Below, piece by piece: positions 14,236 through 19,299 of a stretch of 19,299 nucleotides of DNA. A program made the translations under genes and the position numbers. The notes beneath the pieces were generated by a model. That model did not search any database. It was not told the DNA's origin and was given only the letters and a program-made list of their open reading frames with translations. Numbering within the stretch: position 1 is the stretch's first letter; each line of letters opens with the position of its first letter. Origin of the DNA: an uncultured Chlamydiae bacterium (GTDB lineage Bacteria > Chlamydiota > Chlamydiia > Chlamydiales > Rhabdochlamydiaceae); contig CAIPRZ010000008.1 in NCBI GenBank assembly GCA_903867585.1, positions 1-19,299 on the forward strand. The letters run 5' to 3'.

Positions 14236-15346
14236 GAGTGCGCTGGTAAAATACCGATTTTTAGGCAAACAAGGGGGTCTTGAAAAACAGGCTTTTAAAA
14301 TTATTGATGAACTGGTTAACAGAGGTCATGAAGTTACCCTCATCTCATCTCAAACGATTAAATATAAATCGATAAAATCGGTAAAAATCTCCTCTAGGGC
14401 TCCCAAAGGCTTTTTGACTCTTCTTTTTTTTGATAAGAAAGTAAAAAAATACCTAAAAATTAACCCTTTTGATTCTATTCTTGCTTTAGATAGAACCAGT
14501 TTTCATACCCATATTAGAGCTGGCAATGGTTGTCATCGGGCCTATTTAGAGTTAAGACGTCAAAAATCAGGCTTTTTCAAGCGGTTTTCTTTTTTCTTTA
14601 ATCCCCTCCATGCCTGCTTGATGTATTTAGAAAAAAAAGGTTTTTTAGCCCCCACAACTAAAAAAATTTTTGTAAATTCAGAGCTTGTAAAAAATCAAAT
14701 CGTAACCTGTTATCCAGTTGCAAATGATCTTATTGAGGTGATTCATAACGGTGTTGATTGGCATACAGCTCAAAGCTGTTTTGATAAATGGCAAGAAACC
14801 AAGCTTGAGTGGATTGGTAAATTAAAACTTAATCCTCTACTTAAAACTTGTATTTTTGTTGGTCACGATTTTAAGCGTAAGGGTCTTGAATGCGTTATAA
14901 AAGCTATTGTTCACGCTCCAAACGTTCAATTACTTGTTATTGGACAAGATAAAAGAATAGAAAAATACGAAACTTTAATGAAAAAGCTTGGGTTAAGCGA
15001 TCGGGTTACTTTTTTAGATTGCTTCACCGATGTTAACCCTTTTTATGCCGTTGCTGATGCTCTAATCCTCCCCACCCTCTACGATCCTTTTGCTAATGTT
15101 ACTTTAGAGGCTTTATGTATGGGAGTTCCTGTCTATACATCAAGCACCAATGGGGCCTCAGAAATCATTCAGCCTTTTGCTGGAAAAAGTTTTGATATTA
15201 CTATCGCCTCAGAGGCTTTGATTACCATTTTGCAATCGATAGAATTTAAAAACATCGAATCAGCAGATAGGATTAGACAGAGCATTAAGCATCTTGATAA
15301 TTCCTCTCAGCTTTTTAGGCTTATTGATATTTTATGCAAGCATTAA
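14228..15346 (+). CDS. GT4 glycosyltransferase, WaaG-like
   Basis: 372-residue GT-B fold enzyme that transfers a sugar from a nucleotide donor, probably in LPS core assembly. N-domain: the glycine-rich acceptor loop YRFLGKQGGLEKQAF (9-23) and the WaaG-type RAGNGCHRAYLE (97-108). C-domain: NSELVKNQI (150-158), VIHNGVDW (171-178), FVGHDFKRKGL (210-220), LPTLYDPFANVTLEALCMG (281-299) containing the family's acidic pair as D286/E294, where many members have E/E. It overlaps cdaR by 8 bases and the acyltransferase by 13. Neighbouring lipid A acyltransferase supports an envelope role. The sugar and acceptor cannot be assigned; Chlamydia itself has a Kdo-only core, so this points to a more complex LPS. 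Confidence 0.85.
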   Translation: MSKSALVKYRFLGKQGGLEKQAFKIIDELVNRGHEVTLISSQTIKYKSIKSVKISSRAPKGFLTLLFFDKKVKKYLKINPFDSILALDRTSFHTHIRAGNGCHRAYLELRRQKSGFFKRFSFFFNPLHACLMYLEKKGFLAPTTKKIFVNSELVKNQIVTCYPVANDLIEVIHNGVDWHTAQSCFDKWQETKLEWIGKLKLNPLLKTCIFVGHDFKRKGLECVIKAIVHAPNVQLLVIGQDKRIEKYETLMKKLGLSDRVTFLDCFTDVNPFYAVADALILPTLYDPFANVTLEALCMGVPVYTSSTNGASEIIQPFAGKSFDITIASEALITILQSIEFKNIESADRIRQSIKHLDNSSQLFRLIDILCKH

Positions 15347-16536
15347 GCTTTTTAATAACCCGCTCTTTTTTAGCCTTTATTTCCTTATTAAGCTTTAAAG
15401 CCGTCTACGCCCTTTCCAGTTTTTTTGCCCCTATCCTATTTTGGCTCATTCCAAAATATCGAAAAAGAGCCCTCTCTAATTTAGCTCTTGCAAAAGATCT
15501 TAAGTTGAACAATGAAAGTATTGTAAAGATCGCAAAAAAAAGCCTTTTTCATCTTTTAGTTACTATGCTTGAGTATGGAAAACTCTATGCGATCAAAAAA
15601 ATTGACTCTTTTTGCCATTGTATCAATCCAAATAAAGCGCAAGAGCTTCTTGATAATAAAAAAGGGGTCATTTTTTTTTGCGGACACCAATCTAATTGGG
15701 AACTGCTGTTTTTAGATGCCACCTCAAGATCTTCTGGCGTTTGTATAGGAAAGCCCATTAATAATAAAAAACTATACGATTTTATCCTAAAAATCCGACA
15801 AAAATTTAATGGTAAAGTCATTATTCCTAAAGATGCCTATCGCGGTTGTATGAAGGCCTTAAAGCAGGGCAACCTTGTAGGTGTTGTTGGTGATCAGGGA
15901 CTTGCTGATAGTTCTTTCTTTTATAATTGTTTGGGAAGAGTGGCCCATATGACCACATTACCTGCCCTTTTATCCCTAAGATCGGGATGTCCAATTTTTG
16001 TTGCCACCATAGTACGAAATAAAGGGCAGTACAAGATTACCTATACAGGTCCTTTAGAAGTTGATGGAGAAGATCCAGATGCTGTTGAAAAACTCACCGT
16101 AAAAAGTTTAGAAATCCTGGATAAAAAAATAAAAGAGCATCCAGAACAATACATGTGGCAACATAACCGTTGGAAAATAAACTATAAACACTCTATTCCT
16201 AAAAAATATCGCCACGATGCCATTGCTGTCATTATCGGCAAATGCTCAGAATTGATGTTAAAAGAGCTAAATTATCTCAAAGAGCTTTATAAAGGAGCCT
16301 ATTTCATAATATTTACCTCTGAAAAAAATCCTATTTTAGACTCTTTTAATGAAGTTATTTTTTATAAAAAAAACGAAGAATGCTTTATTAAGCATTATGG
16401 ACCAAAGCTGATGTTTGATATGGTAGGGATAAAAGGGATCAAAAGGCATTTTGAAAAATTAGCCCTTTTTGAATACATCTACTCCCCATCTATTATAGAA
16501 AAAACAAAAAACTGGAAAAAGCCTCATGCCCATTGA
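15334..16536 (+). CDS. Lipid A biosynthesis acyltransferase (LpxL/HtrB family) with C-terminal extension
   Basis: Inner-membrane enzyme that adds a secondary acyl chain to lipid A from acyl-ACP. An N-terminal hydrophobic anchor (about 8-40) is followed by the catalytic HQSNWE (H118, E123; HX4D/E motif), GKPINNKKLYDFI (139-151), the GDQG segment near 190 and the closing MWQHNRWK (about 278). The family usually ends soon after this, near 290-310 residues. Here a further stretch of about 115 residues (285-400) follows, predicted as mixed alpha/beta, with AIAVIIGKC, YFIIFTSEKN and MVGIKGIKRHFEKLAL, not recognised. It overlaps the glycosyltransferase by 13 bases and rsmE by 11. Confidence 0.88.
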   Translation: MQALSFLITRSFLAFISLLSFKAVYALSSFFAPILFWLIPKYRKRALSNLALAKDLKLNNESIVKIAKKSLFHLLVTMLEYGKLYAIKKIDSFCHCINPNKAQELLDNKKGVIFFCGHQSNWELLFLDATSRSSGVCIGKPINNKKLYDFILKIRQKFNGKVIIPKDAYRGCMKALKQGNLVGVVGDQGLADSSFFYNCLGRVAHMTTLPALLSLRSGCPIFVATIVRNKGQYKITYTGPLEVDGEDPDAVEKLTVKSLEILDKKIKEHPEQYMWQHNRWKINYKHSIPKKYRHDAIAVIIGKCSELMLKELNYLKELYKGAYFIIFTSEKNPILDSFNEVIFYKKNEECFIKHYGPKLMFDMVGIKGIKRHFEKLALFEYIYSPSIIEKTKNWKKPHAH

Positions 16537-17212
16537 ACGATTCTTTGATTCGGATCTTACAGCAGAAGACAGGGAGGGTCAACTTGAGGGAGATCAGATG
16601 CATCATGCTCTAAAAGTCTTTCGTTTGGGGGTCGGTGACCACTTAGAGATTATAAACGGCCACGGACTTTTAGCTCATTGTCTTATTACTGAAATTTCCA
16701 AAAAAAACCTACGCTATCAAGTTATTAAAACCCATCTTGAAAAAAGAGGGCTTCCAAAAACTGTCCTTATTTTAGGGATGCCTAAATTCAACCGCTTAGA
16801 ATTTATAATCGAAAAAGTGTGCGAGCTTGGATGCGATAAAATCACTTTATTTAATGCCGATCGTTCTGAAAAAGTTGATTTATCGCCTAATCAATTAGAC
16901 CGTTTAAATCTTCTTTTGCAAGCAGCGCTAAAACAATGTGGTCGCCTTTTTCTCCCAAGCCTAGAACTTAGATCCTCTTTAGATCAATGCTTTGAACAAG
17001 ACTATACCTATTATTACGGTCATATAGAGACTAAAGAAAAACTACCTTTAGCTATTAAAAACCAAGCAGGTATTGTTATTGGACCTGAGAGTGGATTTTC
17101 TGATAAAGAAAAGGCCCTTCTTAGCACAAAAGCGCACCCCATAAGTCTATCAGATGCGGTGCTTAGAGTTGATACAGCAGCCATTTGTGCGGTCTGTTTG
17201 CTCCGCTCCTAA
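16526..17212 (+). CDS. rsmE: 16S rRNA m3U1498 methyltransferase
   Basis: SPOUT-class enzyme that methylates N3 of U1498 in helix 44 of 16S rRNA with SAM; dimeric, cytoplasmic. 228 residues: PUA-like N-domain (1-70) with QMHHALKVFRLGVGD (24-38), then the trefoil-knot domain with KVCELGCDKI (97-106), LQAALKQCGR (131-140), IGPESGFS (185-192; usually GPEGGF) and the closing LSDAVLRVDTAAI (208-220). Last gene of the cdaA operon; its stop is only 2 bases from the convergent pyk stop, and I see no terminator between them. Confidence 0.95.
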   Translation: MPIERFFDSDLTAEDREGQLEGDQMHHALKVFRLGVGDHLEIINGHGLLAHCLITEISKKNLRYQVIKTHLEKRGLPKTVLILGMPKFNRLEFIIEKVCELGCDKITLFNADRSEKVDLSPNQLDRLNLLLQAALKQCGRLFLPSLELRSSLDQCFEQDYTYYYGHIETKEKLPLAIKNQAGIVIGPESGFSDKEKALLSTKAHPISLSDAVLRVDTAAICAVCLLRS

Positions 17213-17214
17213 AC

Positions 17215-18948
17215 TTATATTCGGTAAATAGCGTTATTAGCTGGATCTAAGATGACTGGCTGTCCCTGACTTAAAATATTTAAAGCCCCATCGGCTTTAA
17301 ATAGAGCTGGCTTTTTGTGTTTAATACAAAGCTGCTTAAGAGCTACTAACGAGGCATCATCGTCTGGAAAATTATCTAAAATAACCCCCTTAGCTTTTAT
17401 AACTAAAGACTCCAAGGTTTTTTCAAAATAACTTAAAAGTAATATCGATTCATCGATATGACTTGATGAAGCCAGGGCAATTTTACCTTCAACTTTAGCA
17501 CCACATCCCCCTTCTCCTCTTACAAGAACGCCGCCGATGGCTTCAATAGTCATGATATTAGCCGCGCTTGAGGAGGCAAAAGGGACACTTGTTGTGACAA
17601 CAACAAGATCTCCTTGTTTTAGGAAATTATTCTTTAAGGCAAATTTACTTAAAATATCCATACCCTCTTCAAGAGTAGTGACACTTTGAGGTGGGACTGG
17701 AATCACACCCCAGGCAAGAGCGAGTTGATGATAGGTTTTTTCTTGAGTTGTCAAAGCAAAAATCGGCATAGGCGGTCTAAATCTTGAGAGCAACCGAGCG
17801 GATGCTCCTGAAAAGGTGGTGGCAAAAATTGCTTTAGCTTTTGCTGAAAAAGCAGTTCTCACAGCAGCAAGGGCAATAGAAAACCCTTTTTCTTGAAGAT
17901 CTTCCCCAAATTCTTTTTGGAAGAATTTGAAATAATCAAAATCTTTTTCTGTCTCTAAGGCAATTTCTTTCATCATAGCCACTGCTTCTATGGGGTATTT
18001 CCCAACAGCAGATTCCCCTGACAACATAATGGAACTTGAAGAATCATAAATAGCATTTGCCACATCAGATACTTCAGCACGAGTCGGTCTTGGATTAACA
18101 ATCATCGATTCAAGCATTTGGGTAGCTGTAACTACCGGTTTTCCTGCTTTTATACATTTACGGATCATCATTTTTTGCAAAGCTGGAACTTTAGTTAAAG
18201 GTAATTCTACCCCTAAATCTCCCCGTGCGACCATAATTCCATCTGAAACTTGAAGAATCTGATCAAAATGAATCACCCCTTCTTCATTTTCTATTTTAGA
18301 AAAAACTAAGATATTACTTTTGCCAAGCTTTCTAAGTAGGGCTTTAATTTCTAATACCTGGTCAGCTGATCTTATAAAAGAGGCTGTGATGATATCGATA
18401 TCTTGCTCGCAGCAAAAAGTGATGTCCTTAATATCTTTTTCTGTCATCGCAGGTAAAGAAATCTTAACCCCTGGAAAAGCCACTGATCGTGCGGATTTAA
18501 TTTTACCCCCATTACTTAAAGCTATATGGAGCTCATTTTTATTCTTATCAACGACCTCTCCAATAATATACCCATCATTAATCAGCACTCTTGCACCCAT
18601 AGGGACCTCATCAACTACAATTTCTGGATGGATAGAAATTTTATCTTTAGTACCAAGAAGGGTTTCTTTAGTAAAAATGACTTTGTCTTTAAGCTCGACT
18701 TCAGCCTCTTTAAGATTTCCAAGTCTGATTTCTGGACCTTTAGTATCAAGAATGATAGCAAGGGGTTGCTGCGCTTCCAATCTCACATATTTTAAATGCC
18801 TAATAACTTCAGCGTGGGTTTCATACGTGCCGTGCGAAAAATTAAGCCTGGCCCCATTCATACCCGCTTCCACAAGCTCTTGTATCTTTTCGATCGAAGA
18901 ACTGGCTGGACCGATGGTGGCAATAATCTTCTTTTTTTGGAAGTTCAT
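17215..18948 (-). CDS. pyk: Pyruvate kinase with extra C-terminal domain
   Basis: Converts PEP and ADP to pyruvate and ATP, the last step of glycolysis. 577 residues. Core motifs: ARLNFSHG (33-40), DTKGPEIR (68-75), VLINDG (121-126), FSKIEN (216-221, catalytic Lys218), MVARGDLGVE (239-248), ATQMLESM (275-282), PTRAEVSDVANAI (288-300) and MLSGESAVGKYP (308-319). The Thr normally found in DG[T/A]D before MLSGE is replaced by a run of Ser (DSSSSIMLSGE). Residues about 475-577 align in length and pattern with the PEP-utiliser-like extra domain of Bacillus pyruvate kinase, but its TSHAA motif reads DASLVA. AAGGA lies about 9 bases before the ATG. Confidence 0.96.
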   Translation of the reverse strand: MNFQKKKIIATIGPASSSIEKIQELVEAGMNGARLNFSHGTYETHAEVIRHLKYVRLEAQQPLAIILDTKGPEIRLGNLKEAEVELKDKVIFTKETLLGTKDKISIHPEIVVDEVPMGARVLINDGYIIGEVVDKNKNELHIALSNGGKIKSARSVAFPGVKISLPAMTEKDIKDITFCCEQDIDIITASFIRSADQVLEIKALLRKLGKSNILVFSKIENEEGVIHFDQILQVSDGIMVARGDLGVELPLTKVPALQKMMIRKCIKAGKPVVTATQMLESMIVNPRPTRAEVSDVANAIYDSSSSIMLSGESAVGKYPIEAVAMMKEIALETEKDFDYFKFFQKEFGEDLQEKGFSIALAAVRTAFSAKAKAIFATTFSGASARLLSRFRPPMPIFALTTQEKTYHQLALAWGVIPVPPQSVTTLEEGMDILSKFALKNNFLKQGDLVVVTTSVPFASSSAANIMTIEAIGGVLVRGEGGCGAKVEGKIALASSSHIDESILLLSYFEKTLESLVIKAKGVILDNFPDDDASLVALKQLCIKHKKPALFKADGALNILSQGQPVILDPANNAIYRI

Positions 18949-19008
18949 AAAAAAAGATCCTTTTTTTTTATCCTGTTAAACAGTCTTCTGAATTCTGTGT
19001 TTGACTAG

Positions 19009-19299
19009 AGGAAGGGAAGAGGAGAAGTGAAGACAGAAAGCAGCAACCCTTCACTGACTGCGGGAGCTGGTTTCGACACCCGCACTATGAATCGAACCGG
19101 CCAACACACCGCCAGCGCAAACGCACTGGATCCTGTACCCATACCGTGGGCTGCGGTGCTAGGAGGGGGCACGGCTTCGGTGCACGGGCTCCTGAATGGA
19201 GGTGCGGCTGCAGCACGTGCAGGCCCAAGCAAGAAGGCGAAGGATGCAAAAGATGATGAGATAGGCAGTGGGGGTGAAGAGGACGACGATGACGACGAC
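19009..19299 (+). other. GC-rich foreign segment, possibly a eukaryotic coding exon
   Basis: From about 19000 the composition jumps from AT-rich to about 60% G+C (hand count of 19021-19299). One + frame is open from a TAG at 19006 to the window end (97 codons); an internal ATG lies at 19087. The product has LDPVPIPWAAVLGGG, an Ala/Gly-rich stretch, PSKKAKDAKDDE, then six consecutive Asp codons at the edge. Low-complexity basic and acidic runs are typical of eukaryotic nuclear proteins. A pyrimidine-rich stretch ending in TTTGACTAG just before it could be a 3' splice site. A - strand frame (19005-19232) also exists, but its product is Pro/Ala-rich and unconvincing. I cannot identify the gene. 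Confidence 0.35.

Noticed and set aside
14340..14400. Short AT-rich near-repeats (ATAAATC/ATAAAATCGGTAAAAATC)
   Set aside because: They encode Lys/Ile/Ser in the glycosyltransferase and are too short and irregular to be a repeat array or CRISPR.
15585..15821. Open - strand frame inside the acyltransferase gene
   Set aside because: Antisense to the catalytic HX4E region; no start signals.
18320..18979. 219-codon + strand frame inside pyk
   Set aside because: Antisense to well-conserved pyruvate kinase codons; the Ser/Leu-rich product is an effect of codon composition.
19005..19232. - strand frame in the GC-rich end
   Set aside because: Pro/Ala-rich product; the + frame with coherent charge segments that continues to the edge is the better candidate.

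Overview
The window reads as a stretch of chromosome from a member of the Chlamydiae, most likely one of the amoeba-associated 'environmental' chlamydiae (Parachlamydia, Protochlamydia, Waddlia or Simkania type) rather than Chlamydia itself. The case rests on AT-rich DNA, dense gene packing, and several clusters in chlamydia-like order: infC-rpmI-rplT-pheS without pheT, nusB-murB, cydAB, cdaA (c-di-AMP synthase)-cdaR (YbbR)-lipid A acyltransferase, and a lone pyruvate kinase. An LRR protein and a WaaG-like glycosyltransferase fit the larger genomes of that group. The assignment comes from family recognition, not from a database search.

Layout. 1-475 is very AT-rich and looks like a rearrangement scar: the end of a truncated methyltransferase-like gene on + runs into the end of a small unknown ORF on -. 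476-4323 is a - strand block: tRNA-Ser(UGA); pheS, rplT, rpmI and infC; then a 419-residue protein that I read as a degenerate threonyl-tRNA synthetase in the classic thrS position; then tRNA-Val(GAC) and its promoter, which may drive the whole block. 4345-5880 (-) is an LRR protein with a hydrophobic tail. 6055-6829 (+) holds an mnmM-type methyltransferase and a 63-residue unknown. 6826-8914 (-) is a tight nusB-murB-PHP operon; the PHP gene is broken by a one-base shift in a run of seven T. 9060-9623 (+) is a DEDD-type exonuclease, convergent with cydA-cydB (9613-12007, -). 12080-17212 (+) is a five-gene overlapping operon with a good promoter: cdaA, cdaR, a GT4 glycosyltransferase, an LpxL/HtrB acyltransferase and rsmE. 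It joins cyclic-di-AMP signalling to envelope (LPS) synthesis and ribosome modification. 17215-18948 (-) is pyk with a Bacillus-like extra C-terminal domain.

From about 19000 to the end the DNA changes abruptly to about 60% G+C and codes, if anything, for an alanine/glycine-rich then lysine- and aspartate-rich peptide of eukaryotic character. This looks like foreign DNA, either an assembly chimera with host or other eukaryotic sequence or a real junction.

The most interesting items are the ThrRS relic kept as an open 419-codon frame at the thrS locus, the homopolymer frameshift that separates the PHP protein from its last metal-binding motif, a probable cydAB terminator embedded in the exonuclease's third motif (which also lacks its usual Asp), and the two anomalous ends of the window. 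I see no CRISPR array, no intact insertion sequence and no rRNA, and I did not find an obviously new multi-gene system.
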